DNA from: JBAXQQ01 sp037131695
GTDB taxonomy: Bacteria > Armatimonadota > Hebobacteria > CAIYQO01
DNA length: 64,000 nt
Assembly: GCA_964638715.1 (NCBI GenBank)
Contig: CAZWZF010000010.1
Location: 48,551-112,550, forward strand
Reading direction: 5' to 3'
The translations under genes and the position numbers were made by a program. The notes under the pieces are model-generated. The model made no database searches and was not told the origin of the DNA. It saw only the letters and a program-made list of their open reading frames with translations. Of this stretch, positions 9,096 to 18,167 are shown one piece after another. Within the stretch, counting starts at the first letter, position 1, and every line of letters starts with the position of its first letter.

Positions 9096-9437
9096 TAATC
9101 CTCTAAATCCGCGGTTCAGGCAAAATAGAACAGTAACAGAGAAGACACTGATATACACAGAGGCTTAATAAAAACGTGGTGATCATGGATGATTGCCACG
9201 TTTTTTGTTGGTTTTATAATTCAAAGCATCTTTTTGTACGGCATTCCCTACAAAATAACAAGTTTTTGCACAACCTTGTTATAACATGGTGTGACAGACA
9301 CCTTCCTGGCTTCGCCACTCGGTGTCAGTCACTGAAAGTCGTTACAAAGATTTTTTAATATATCTCTGTGAGTCTCTGTGTCTTCTCTGTGAATCTTGTA
9401 TATTTAATCTTTTTAATCCTCTAAATCCGCGGTTCAG
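9096..9437. repeat. Intergenic composite repeat: 24-bp direct repeats enclosing an inverted repeat
   Basis: An identical 24-bp word (TAATCCTCTAAATCCGCGGT plus TCAG) occurs at 9096-9119 and 9414-9437. Just inside, ACAGAGAAGACAC at 9136-9148 is the exact complement of 9378-9390, and the similarity continues imperfectly inward. The family B hairpin (9297-9326) lies within. The whole 9070-9557 interval shows no convincing gene. The arrangement (direct repeats outside, inverted repeats inside) resembles an inserted non-coding element. Confidence 0.6.
9297..9326. repeat. REP-like hairpin, family B copy 2
   Basis: Same palindromic unit as 5701-5730 (GACACC ... TGGCTTCGCCA ... GGTGTC) with TTCC instead of TTGC in the left shoulder. 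Confidence 0.7.
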
Positions 9438-9557
9438 AAAAAATAATCCACAAAATTATACAAAACACCATTAACAAATGTATACTAATCGTGTCTTATA
9501 TATAAATTGTCATGTTTATTGCGTCGATTTGCACGCTACTCGTATAAAGGAGCTGTT

Positions 9558-12500
9558 ATGCTGAAGTACCTGCGTTTACTGGTTGTCCTGTCGTTTTGTA
9601 TGGCAGGTTTATTTGTTCAGGCCGTTGATTATGCTTGGATTGAGGGTGAAACACCTACTAAGTCTGCTGTGAAGTTTACCACTAACGGCTGGGGCAATGT
9701 TTCCTTGCTCTCTGATGGCAAGTGGCTGCGGGCTGATGTTAAAGCTGACCAGTTGCCGAAAGATGGTTCAGCACTATTCAGTTACGACTTCACATTGGCT
9801 GCTGCCGGTACTTACGAGATATGGGATCGCAACGGGCTGCCTTCGTTGAAACAACCGTTCCAGTGGCGTATTGACGATGGCGCATGGAAAGACATCACCG
9901 GCAACGAATACCCGCAGGACTTGCAGCGTATCGAATTCTTTTGCGAGGTTTGCTGGTGGAAACTCGGTAGCCAGGATTTGACTGCCGGCACCCATTCATT
10001 GCAAATCCGCAGTAAACAGACCATAGATAATACTGGCAAGGTTACTGTATCCAATATTAATTTCACAGCCGACGCGTTTTGTATTTACAAAGGTCAATTT
10101 AAACCAAATGGCAAGTATAAACCCGACGCAGCATGGCAGACAGATAGCGACAAGCAGGCGGCAGTCCAAGTTTTTCAGGTAGAAACCCCGAAAAATGGCA
10201 ATCGCGCGGTGAAGTCGCTGGCGGGCAGCTGGCAGGTGGCGCGTTATGACGAGGAAGTTGTCAGCAATCGCGATGGTGCAATTAAAACTATGCCAAAAGC
10301 TGAAGACTGCTTCTGGGCAGGCATCAATGTACCCGGCGATAAATACAGCAAGCTGGAACTTAACCAGTGCCACCGGTTAATTTATCGCACCCGCGTTAAT
10401 GTACCGGCAGACGCGGCAGGAAAATCTTTCATCCTTAACTTCCCTTGCAACAGCATGATAACCACCGTTTTTGTTAACAACGTTTTTTGCGGGTTCACCC
10501 GTGCACCATACGCGGCATGGGATTGTGATATCACCAAGGCTGTTAAACCCGGACAGGATAACGAGGTATGGGTTGGCATAAAAGATACTTACTACGCGCG
10601 GCCTGATATCAACCCTGGCATGTATTTTATTCCCACTGAACACTGGAATGCCCAGTGGTGTACCGAACATTTCGATTTCCCGGTGGCAGGGAGATTGCAG
10701 ACCGGCATGTTGAAAACACCAACGCTGACAGTAACCGGTCCATCTTATGCTGCTGATGTTTTTGCCATCTCTTCAGTTAAAAATAAACAGCTTACCTTGG
10801 AAACAACGTTGCAGAATCCGACTGATAAAAATCTGTCAGTAACCCTGCATAATGAAATATTCACCCTTACCGGCACCAAGCCGGAGAAGGTTTTTGACCC
10901 GATTACCGTCGTTTTGACTGCAGGTTCATTTACAATTGCCAGCCCAAAAACAATCTGGAATGATGTGAAATTATGGTGGCCGGATGATCCGCAGCAATAT
11001 ATTGCGGTGACGAAAGTTGTTGTTGACGGCAATGTTGTTGACACCATTCGTACTAAATTCGGTTTCCGCGAATGGGAATGGGCAGGAGCAAACTTTAAAT
11101 TGAACGGGGTTCCCTTTCATGGCCGCGCCGACCTGCATAACTACATGACCAGCAACCCGGCGGGTATTGCCGATATGAAAAAGAACGGCACTACCATGCA
11201 GCGCTTGTGGGGCAGCAACATTGAAACGCCAACCAGCCTGGTTGATGTTTACGATGCTGCCGGTATGCCTGTGCGTTATACCGGCATATTTGACGGTCAG
11301 GGTGGGGCTTACGGCACTTTCCAAGGCGGTGCACCTTCACTGTTCAACCATTGGAACGATCACCTCACCGCATGGGTAAAGGAATATCGCAACCATCCGT
11401 CAATTTTCTTGTGGTCAATCGAGAATGAAATCACCTACATAAATGTCCGCAACTGGGGACGCACTCGCGATATCGACCCACTGATGCGTGAAAGCGGTAA
11501 ACTGGTAATGACTATCGACCCCACTCGACCAGTGATGGTAGATGGCGGCCGCGCGTTAGTTGATAACTCGCTGCCGGTTTACGGCTGTCATTATGAGGAA
11601 ACCGCCCAGCGCGATTATCCTGATGAAGCCTATACTTTGAATAAAACCTTACAAGGCGTTTATACCTGGCAGGTATGGCCGATGGATCGCACCAAGCCAA
11701 TCCTTATCGGCGAGTCATTCTTTGCCCGCGGTTTCGCTCCGTCATGGTATGCCGGTCTTATGGGCGAAGGCGCATTCAGTGGTCGAACCGAAGCCGCCAA
11801 AGGCATTGGCATCTTCTCGAAAATGCTCTCTGAAGGATACCGCTGGAGCGATGTAAACTTCCATTACTGGCACGGTGACGAATCCAATATGTATTACAAT
11901 AGCTGGCAGCCAGTAGCGTTGCTCAGCCGCCAGTGGAACTGGTCATTCGGCAGCGGCGAACAGGTATTCAGAAACCTGCGCGTTTTCAACGACACTCATT
12001 ATGCCGACCCGATAACCGCAAAATGGATACTAACTGGACTTGGAAAAACTGTTGGCGGAGATAGCAAGATATTTACCGTGGCTCCCGGCATGACTGCCGA
12101 TTGGGATGTAACTATTCCAATGCCAAAAGTGACAAAACGCACCCAATTGCAATTGATACTCACCTGCGAAGTGAAAGGCAAAGAAGTCTACCGCGAAATT
12201 AAAGATATCTCGGTAATTAACTCGGATAACAATGCAAAACCAGCTTTGAAAGCCAGTGAATTGCTGGTGCTTGACCTGAATGGTTCAGTAATTGCGCGAT
12301 TAACCAAACGCGGTATCGCTTTTACCGAAATCAAACGCTTTGAAGACTTGCCGTTAACCACCAATGTGGTAATAATTGGCAAAGATTCCCTGACTCCTGC
12401 CCAGGCATCCAGTCCAAAATGGAAAACACTGGCATCCATTGGCGCAAAAGTTATTATACTTGAACAGGCTAACCGGTTGCGCGACCAGGCACTTCCCGCC

Positions 12501-14591
12501 GACCTGACCATCGTCGCTCCTACGGAATCCAACCAGAAAAGCGATTTTTCCGGCCGCATCGCTTTCCCGGAAAATCTGGAACATCCGGTATTCAACGGTT
12601 TGACGACCCAGGACTTTTTCATGTGGTCAAACGACCACATTGTCTACCGCAATCCGTACAAAAAAGCATCTCACGGCGCGACTTCATTGGTGCAATGCGA
12701 CCTGGAACTGGGTTATACCGCACTGTCAACATGCGCAGTTAACAATGGTCTGCTTATACCATGCCAATTAACCGTGGGAGAAAAGCTGGCAAGCAACGCG
12801 GTAGCTCAACAGTTATTCGATAACCTGCTCAATTACGCCGCCAGTTATCAGCCGATACATAAAATTACTGCCATTACCATGGCGGCAAACTCTCCACAAG
12901 GCAAAATGATTTCCGAATCTGGGTTGGAATACCAGACCATCCCTGACGTGGTAGAGGCAATCAGCAATTCAAAAATCGACATCGTCATCACCGAAGCCAC
13001 CCCGGATAATTTGGCAAAATTAGCGAAAGAAAAAGCTAAACTGCAGGCATTCACCGCTCGCGGCGGTTATATTATGCTCTGGGGTCTGGATGAAAAAGGT
13101 CTTGCCGACTTTAACGCCATTGTAGGCATCGACCACCTTATTCGCCAATTTGAAATGGAAAAAGTAACCTTGCCAACCACCGGCGACCCGTTGATAGCCG
13201 GACTAACCATGCGCGACGTGGTGATGGAATCCGGTCAGCAGATTAACCAGTGGAGCGGCGATAAATTCATGGCCGATGATATATTTACCAGTGTGGTAGA
13301 CGTCAATGACGTGGCAGCATTCTCCACGATTCCTGATGGCAAATATTTCGGTTACGACGATTCCAAGCCAGGCTGGGACCATTGGCCACGCAATATGTTT
13401 AATGGTTTCACCAGCGTAGATTCATGGAAATATTGTTTCACCGTTGTACCGCCAAAAGCACCTACCGCGTATAAATGGACGATGACATATCCGCAAATCA
13501 TGGAATTCACCGAAATGAAGATTCTCTTCAGCGGAATTTTCAACCAGATACAGCGAGTAAATCTCTATTTCGACAATGACCCGAAACCATTTACCTATAT
13601 GGTGGGACAGAATTGGAAAGATACTCAGACAATAACTCTGGATACCCCGCGCAAAGCGAAGGTGATTACCATTGAACTGCCGGACTTTGCCAATACCACC
13701 AATTCAATATTCGGTATCGACAATATGTGGCTGTATGTAAAGCGTCCGGAAAACTTTGAAGCAAGAGTAAAACCGCTGCTTAATATTGGCGCATTGGTGA
13801 AATATCCGATGAGCAAAGGCGGAGTTATCCTTAACAACCTGCGCATCCAGCAGACCGAAGGAAACCCGGTAAATTCCCAGAAGAAACGCAATATCGTTTC
13901 CACCATCTTGCGCAACCTTAACGCCACTTTCAGCGGCGGCAATGCTGTCGTATCTGGCTCTGGCTTTAACTTCACCCCGCTTGACCTGGGCGCAAAATGC
14001 AACACTTTCCTGACCAATGACAAAGGCTGGCCGGAAACCCGCGATCTTGGCATGCTGCCCAAAGGCGACAACGTACTGAATGGCGTGTCATACAACATCC
14101 GCGATTTCAAAACCAGCCCGCTGCCATCCTGCATCATGCTGGGTGGAACCGGCGCACCAGCAGGATTAGCAACCGCTGTAACCGCAATCCCGGTAGCCAA
14201 GAAAGCCGACGCGCTCTTCTTCCTGCATACCGCGCGCCAATTTAAAAACTGGACCGCGCCGAAAATTGGCGACCAGACCCCGCCGGTGGTTTTCCAATAT
14301 GTAATAAACTACGCTAATGGAACCACAGAGATTGCACCTGTCCGCCTGGGTTGGGAAGTTGACAACTGGGTAAATGCCACCCCGCAAAACGGCAAAAACA
14401 GCACCGTGGCATGGGCAACAGCATTCCCGAATGACAAATCAAAAGACCAGGCAATAGCCTATCAATACATCTGGGCAAACCCGCACCCAGAGTTGGAAAT
14501 AACCTCGATAGATATCGCCTACCCCGGCACCGGCGCCACTTATGCCGTCCCGGTATTGCTGGGGATTACAACCGCAACAATGGGCAAATAA
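9558..14591 (+). CDS. Giant secreted GH2-type glycoside hydrolase
   Basis: 1677 residues with a signal peptide (MLKYLRLLVVLSFCMAGLFV, then QAVD). Residues about 25-190 form a carbohydrate-binding-like beta domain. Residues about 215-500 look like the GH2 sugar-binding and immunoglobulin-like domains. The TIM barrel follows, with the acid/base Glu in WSIENEI (about residue 624) and the nucleophile Glu in ILIGESFF (about 719). GH2 covers beta-galactosidases, beta-mannosidases and beta-glucuronidases; the specificity is not visible. The C-terminal 800 residues hold a GATase-like segment and discoidin-like beta domains, far beyond the usual 600-1000 residues. The ATG at 9558 is chosen because AAAGGAGC lies 4 nt upstream and the signal peptide begins there; an earlier start at 9507 would bury it. 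GTATACT at 9480-9486 may be its -10, but no good -35 is seen. Confidence 0.85.
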   Translation: MLKYLRLLVVLSFCMAGLFVQAVDYAWIEGETPTKSAVKFTTNGWGNVSLLSDGKWLRADVKADQLPKDGSALFSYDFTLAAAGTYEIWDRNGLPSLKQPFQWRIDDGAWKDITGNEYPQDLQRIEFFCEVCWWKLGSQDLTAGTHSLQIRSKQTIDNTGKVTVSNINFTADAFCIYKGQFKPNGKYKPDAAWQTDSDKQAAVQVFQVETPKNGNRAVKSLAGSWQVARYDEEVVSNRDGAIKTMPKAEDCFWAGINVPGDKYSKLELNQCHRLIYRTRVNVPADAAGKSFILNFPCNSMITTVFVNNVFCGFTRAPYAAWDCDITKAVKPGQDNEVWVGIKDTYYARPDINPGMYFIPTEHWNAQWCTEHFDFPVAGRLQTGMLKTPTLTVTGPSYAADVFAISSVKNKQLTLETTLQNPTDKNLSVTLHNEIFTLTGTKPEKVFDPITVVLTAGSFTIASPKTIWNDVKLWWPDDPQQYIAVTKVVVDGNVVDTIRTKFGFREWEWAGANFKLNGVPFHGRADLHNYMTSNPAGIADMKKNGTTMQRLWGSNIETPTSLVDVYDAAGMPVRYTGIFDGQGGAYGTFQGGAPSLFNHWNDHLTAWVKEYRNHPSIFLWSIENEITYINVRNWGRTRDIDPLMRESGKLVMTIDPTRPVMVDGGRALVDNSLPVYGCHYEETAQRDYPDEAYTLNKTLQGVYTWQVWPMDRTKPILIGESFFARGFAPSWYAGLMGEGAFSGRTEAAKGIGIFSKMLSEGYRWSDVNFHYWHGDESNMYYNSWQPVALLSRQWNWSFGSGEQVFRNLRVFNDTHYADPITAKWILTGLGKTVGGDSKIFTVAPGMTADWDVTIPMPKVTKRTQLQLILTCEVKGKEVYREIKDISVINSDNNAKPALKASELLVLDLNGSVIARLTKRGIAFTEIKRFEDLPLTTNVVIIGKDSLTPAQASSPKWKTLASIGAKVIILEQANRLRDQALPADLTIVAPTESNQKSDFSGRIAFPENLEHPVFNGLTTQDFFMWSNDHIVYRNPYKKASHGATSLVQCDLELGYTALSTCAVNNGLLIPCQLTVGEKLASNAVAQQLFDNLLNYAASYQPIHKITAITMAANSPQGKMISESGLEYQTIPDVVEAISNSKIDIVITEATPDNLAKLAKEKAKLQAFTARGGYIMLWGLDEKGLADFNAIVGIDHLIRQFEMEKVTLPTTGDPLIAGLTMRDVVMESGQQINQWSGDKFMADDIFTSVVDVNDVAAFSTIPDGKYFGYDDSKPGWDHWPRNMFNGFTSVDSWKYCFTVVPPKAPTAYKWTMTYPQIMEFTEMKILFSGIFNQIQRVNLYFDNDPKPFTYMVGQNWKDTQTITLDTPRKAKVITIELPDFANTTNSIFGIDNMWLYVKRPENFEARVKPLLNIGALVKYPMSKGGVILNNLRIQQTEGNPVNSQKKRNIVSTILRNLNATFSGGNAVVSGSGFNFTPLDLGAKCNTFLTNDKGWPETRDLGMLPKGDNVLNGVSYNIRDFKTSPLPSCIMLGGTGAPAGLATAVTAIPVAKKADALFFLHTARQFKNWTAPKIGDQTPPVVFQYVINYANGTTEIAPVRLGWEVDNWVNATPQNGKNSTVAWATAFPNDKSKDQAIAYQYIWANPHPELEITSIDIAYPGTGATYAVPVLLGITTATMGK

Positions 14592-14656
14592 GTAAAACCA
14601 GAAATGGGGCACAAATCTTGTGCCCTATTGTTTAAAAATTTCAAAATACTTATAAA

Positions 14657-14790
14657 TACAGTCACTGTTTGGAACTGGGCGAGAGCCCGGCTATCCCCCG
14701 GGAACGCCAATCTCCTGATTGGCAAATGGTAAAAATGGTAGATTTCAAAAAATCAGCCGGGCTCCCGCCCAGTTCCAAACGGTGACTGTA
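14657..14790. repeat. MITE-like element with 36-bp terminal inverted repeats (family A, best copy)
   Basis: 134 bp. The left end (14657-14692, TACAGTCACTGTTTGG...) and right end (14755-14790) are complementary over 36 bp with two mismatches by eye. The centre contains GCCAATCTCCTGATTGGC, a small palindrome of its own. It carries no open frame. Other copies are at 105-166, 23260-23350, 38188-38320, 51323-51454 and 51521-51554. In the 51323 copy the centre is inverted relative to this one. Confidence 0.85.
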
Positions 14791-14802
14791 ATTTATTCTT
14801 AA

Positions 14803-15492
14803 TTATCTTAATTTTATATCACGCTTCATTATTATTTCTTTACCATATTGAAACGCAACATTTCCATAGATGTTTGTTAATGGCAAACCATACCCATCTT
14901 TCCGAAGGCTTTCTTCACCATATTCCTGTATTTCACGTTGTGCCAAGAATAAACATTTAAGGTATGTCTCTGATGAGTACCAGGGACTACCATGTCGAAT
15001 AATTTCAATGCATTCATCTTTATTAGGATTATGATGAAAAGCGGTAGCAATATAACTATCTACTATAAGAAATAACTCTGGATTGAGCCAATGCAATATT
15101 TTAGTAGCACCTACATAAAAATGGCTATCATGTTTTACATGAAGTCCATTCGGTCCACATTCAGATAGTGTATCAAATGCATGCTGAATTGCTTTTTTAT
15201 GTTCATCAAGGTTTACAGTTGAAAGTGAAAGTGAAGTCAAAGGTGCAAGAATTGGTTGTAATTCTTCTAATTTCTTCTTCAATCTTTCTGCAAATATTAC
15301 ATATGGGTCAGTGCCTATATTACGTGCCATATCATAAGATATTAAACCTGCAATGATATAAGGTTGGAAAGAAGTCGACAATACATCGCTTATTTTCCTG
15401 CGTTTAGCATAAATTTCCACTGCAGCCAGATGGTAATGCAACCCACTTCTCTCATAATCTTGTAACCGTTCAGTGACATCTGTTAGTAACAT
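14803..15492 (-). CDS. Hypothetical protein, 229 aa
   Basis: I do not recognise this protein with confidence. It is mostly helical and soluble, without signal peptide or membrane segment. The best conserved-looking stretch is GATKILHWLNPELFLIVDSY near residues 126-145. Its K-x-L-H-x-L-x-P-E-L-F-x-x-x-D-S pattern recalls helix-hairpin-helix glycosylase-like proteins, but this is only a resemblance. The ATG at 15492 has GGGAGAG 8 nt upstream. It lies 18 bp downstream of the alpha-galactosidase gene on the same strand, so the two are probably cotranscribed. It is more AT-rich than its neighbours, which may mean recent acquisition. Confidence 0.75.
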   Translation of the reverse strand: MLLTDVTERLQDYERSGLHYHLAAVEIYAKRRKISDVLSTSFQPYIIAGLISYDMARNIGTDPYVIFAERLKKKLEELQPILAPLTSLSLSTVNLDEHKKAIQHAFDTLSECGPNGLHVKHDSHFYVGATKILHWLNPELFLIVDSYIATAFHHNPNKDECIEIIRHGSPWYSSETYLKCLFLAQREIQEYGEESLRKDGYGLPLTNIYGNVAFQYGKEIIMKRDIKLR

Positions 15493-15510
15493 TATTTTAA
15501 CTCTCCCTTT

Positions 15511-18000
15511 CTACTCTTTCCCTATAATCTTCTCATAAACATACACCACACTGCTCTCGGTGGTGTTGATATTTACATGAAAGGCGGTAGCTAAGTCAGC
15601 GCCTTTTAATTCTTTAACAATACCGGTATCAAGATTTGTCACATTGTAACTGGCTGTTAGATCGATACCATAGAGTTTGATTACTGCATCAGTGAATGGC
15701 GAGTTTTCACGCCGGAAAAATATTGCGCATCCTTTACCCAATTCGGGCCGATTGAATTGCCAGCCGCACCAGTGTGATGTATCCTGGTTAATAGGCAGCA
15801 GCGGGTAATAATCTCCCTGGTAATATAATCGCAAGGATTTCACTTCGTCAGTCATTTTCTTCGCCTGTTCAATAGGAAAATCTGCCTTTGTCATATCCAT
15901 GCAAAAACTGGTGCCGGTGGTAGCAACGCTGCGAAAATGATATGGGTTAACACTCCATACTCCGGCGGCATGCATAGGTACATATATGTTCAATCCGGCA
16001 GCCTGTGTCTGGTCCCAGGTAGACTTTTCACCACTGCACTGGCTGTCGCTATGCCATAATGGATAACTGCGGCTGAGCATTTCAAAATCGATTCGTCGTC
16101 CACCACTGGCACAATTATCAATAGTCAAACCGGGGTGTTTAGTTAGCAATTCGTCCCACATGGCATAAAGACCAGTTATATATTTATTCTCGCTGATCCC
16201 CTGACGGTCTGCTGTGTCAGCCGTCTTCCAGAATCGTAGCGGGTCAATATTAAAATCGTTTCGATATACATCAATTCCCCAATCGGTGATGCACTGGTTC
16301 AGCATATCGGTAAGCCAACGTCGAGCATCCGGGTCGCCCATATTAAACAGTCCGTCGCCGCCACCTTGGCGCAACACCCACGCCGCGTGTTCGCGCATTA
16401 TTTTACTATTCGGATTCACCCGTTCCGGCTCAAACCAGAGCACAAATTTCATTCCCAGCCGATGCGCTTCATCCCCAATCGGTTTTAACCCGTCAGGAAA
16501 ACCATCTTTTCGCGGGGTCCAATTCCCGGCGCCGTTCGGCCAGCCGCCTTCAAACCATCCCGCGTCAAGCCAATATCCCTCTAAACCAGATTTTTGCATG
16601 GGAATCATAGCGGCGAATTGATTATCTTTATTGACATTATTCCCTTCGTTGAAGGTGAACCAGGTGTTGGAGGTTAGCGGCGGTACCGCTAATTCGCCAT
16701 TGCGGCGCAGCAAATAATGCGCAACCAGCGTACGGCGCAGGTAATTTGTTCCCCGCGACTGCTCATTCCCTTGCCAGGATACCAGCAAAATGCGCGGGGT
16801 ACGGATGCTTTCTCCGGCATGCAATATCATGTGAGTGGTTTGCTGGCCAGCAGTTAAATGCAGCGTCGTTTTTCCTTCCCTGCGCGTTGTCATTTCCCAT
16901 TGCCCGGTCCATCCGATTGCTCCTGTCAACCCGCCACCCGGATATTGCAAGTTGAAAAACGGCAATGCGCCATCAGATGAACGACCGCCGTTGGGAGCCA
17001 GTTTAATCTCTTGGTTAACACTAACTGGCGAATCGATAGGAATAAAGTCAGATGCGGATGCGGTGCTGCCATAAGAATGATGCAATGTCACCTGTCCATC
17101 ACCACTGCCAAAATGCAAATCAAGCCCGCGAATCTGCTCAATAATTGGGGTGTCAGTTGTACCAGTGTTTTTAAAGAAAATCACCCACTCTATTGACGGA
17201 TAATCCAGCGCGCGGGTGATTTGACAGGTTATTTCCATACCGCTGTTAGGGTCGGTATAAGTGATAATTCCTTGTTCTTTTTTATCTGCGACTGGTAATT
17301 TCTTTACACTCTTTTTCCATTGCGGCAGTAATTCGGAAGATGACTTGCCATTGTAGATAAAAGAAAATGGCACTTCATCAAGCAAGCCGTTTTCCGCTGT
17401 CTTGGGGGAAGCTATCTCATTCAACGGATATATTTTACCATCCGCCATGGTAATTTTTGCATCTCCCCAATCAGACTGGTCCCATCCTGGTCCGTCATCA
17501 CCATCAAGTACCTTCAGCGTAACCTGTTTTGCTCCCGCCAGATCTGCATTAACTGTCAATGGAGCGTTTCCACCTTTGCAAATACCAGAGCGAAAAGATT
17601 CTTTCCCATCAGCTTCAACAACAAATACCACACTCCCCTTTTCACCCTTGGTATCATAATTATTATCAATACCCACTTGCGCCGTGAAGGTTTTCGCCGG
17701 GGAAGGCAAATCAATGAGAATAATACTGAAAGAATGTGTTCCCAAACCATGCGCAAATTCGACATTTCCGATTTTTAAAGGAGTATCCAATACCGATTTA
17801 TTGCGCTTCAAAGTATTGTAATCCTGTCGTACCAGCGTCATCACCGGTTCAGTCAATGTCACCGTTTTTTTTGCATCATCAGCTAAAATTCGGGCATACC
17901 ATGCCTGTACAGCTGTTAATTCATCTGTCATGCCAACAGACATTGCAGGTAATACCATCAATGCAATGAAAATGAAAAAGAATACATACAAACTTTTCAA
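15511..18000 (-). CDS. Secreted NPCBM-GH36 alpha-galactosidase
   Basis: 829 residues with a hydrophobic signal peptide (MKSLYVFFFIFIALMVLPAM). Residues about 45-195 form an NPCBM (NEW2-type) carbohydrate-binding module, shown by EFAHGLGTHS and VGIDNNYDTKGEKGSV. Residues about 420-740 form a GH36-type barrel that hydrolyses alpha-galactosides. The nucleophile is Asp582 in YRNDFN, and the acid/base is Asp652 in LWHSDSQC, preceded by DNCASGGRR. The start is TTG at 17998-18000, with AAGGGG 8 nt upstream. The next ATG would remove most of the signal peptide, which supports the TTG. A sigma70-like promoter lies at 18039-18068. Confidence 0.92.
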   Translation of the reverse strand: MKSLYVFFFIFIALMVLPAMSVGMTDELTAVQAWYARILADDAKKTVTLTEPVMTLVRQDYNTLKRNKSVLDTPLKIGNVEFAHGLGTHSFSIILIDLPSPAKTFTAQVGIDNNYDTKGEKGSVVFVVEADGKESFRSGICKGGNAPLTVNADLAGAKQVTLKVLDGDDGPGWDQSDWGDAKITMADGKIYPLNEIASPKTAENGLLDEVPFSFIYNGKSSSELLPQWKKSVKKLPVADKKEQGIITYTDPNSGMEITCQITRALDYPSIEWVIFFKNTGTTDTPIIEQIRGLDLHFGSGDGQVTLHHSYGSTASASDFIPIDSPVSVNQEIKLAPNGGRSSDGALPFFNLQYPGGGLTGAIGWTGQWEMTTRREGKTTLHLTAGQQTTHMILHAGESIRTPRILLVSWQGNEQSRGTNYLRRTLVAHYLLRRNGELAVPPLTSNTWFTFNEGNNVNKDNQFAAMIPMQKSGLEGYWLDAGWFEGGWPNGAGNWTPRKDGFPDGLKPIGDEAHRLGMKFVLWFEPERVNPNSKIMREHAAWVLRQGGGDGLFNMGDPDARRWLTDMLNQCITDWGIDVYRNDFNIDPLRFWKTADTADRQGISENKYITGLYAMWDELLTKHPGLTIDNCASGGRRIDFEMLSRSYPLWHSDSQCSGEKSTWDQTQAAGLNIYVPMHAAGVWSVNPYHFRSVATTGTSFCMDMTKADFPIEQAKKMTDEVKSLRLYYQGDYYPLLPINQDTSHWCGWQFNRPELGKGCAIFFRRENSPFTDAVIKLYGIDLTASYNVTNLDTGIVKELKGADLATAFHVNINTTESSVVYVYEKIIGKE

Positions 18001-18038
18001 GACAATAACCCCTTCGTGAATATCAGTTAACAGACAAT

Positions 18039-18068
18039 AGTATACCGTATTCCCTTATTTAGATACAA
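18039..18068 (-). promoter_or_regulatory. sigma70-like promoter of the alpha-galactosidase gene
   Basis: Minus-strand TTGTAT, 18-bp spacer, TATACT (part of GTATACT). The -10 lies about 39 bp upstream of the TTG start. Confidence 0.55.
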
Positions 18069-18100
18069 CTGTAAGTTTAATTAACTGTAAAATATTCACC

Positions 18101-18129
18101 TTGCCCCCACACATACAGTCGTGTATAAT
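18101..18129 (+). promoter_or_regulatory. sigma70-like promoter of the SDR gene
   Basis: TTGCCC at 18101-18106, a 17-bp spacer and a perfect TATAAT at 18124-18129, 38 bp before the ATG at 18168. It is divergent from the alpha-galactosidase promoter. Confidence 0.6.
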
Positions 18130-18167
18130 CACAATTAATATTAAATAAGATTTACGGGGGAAAATAG

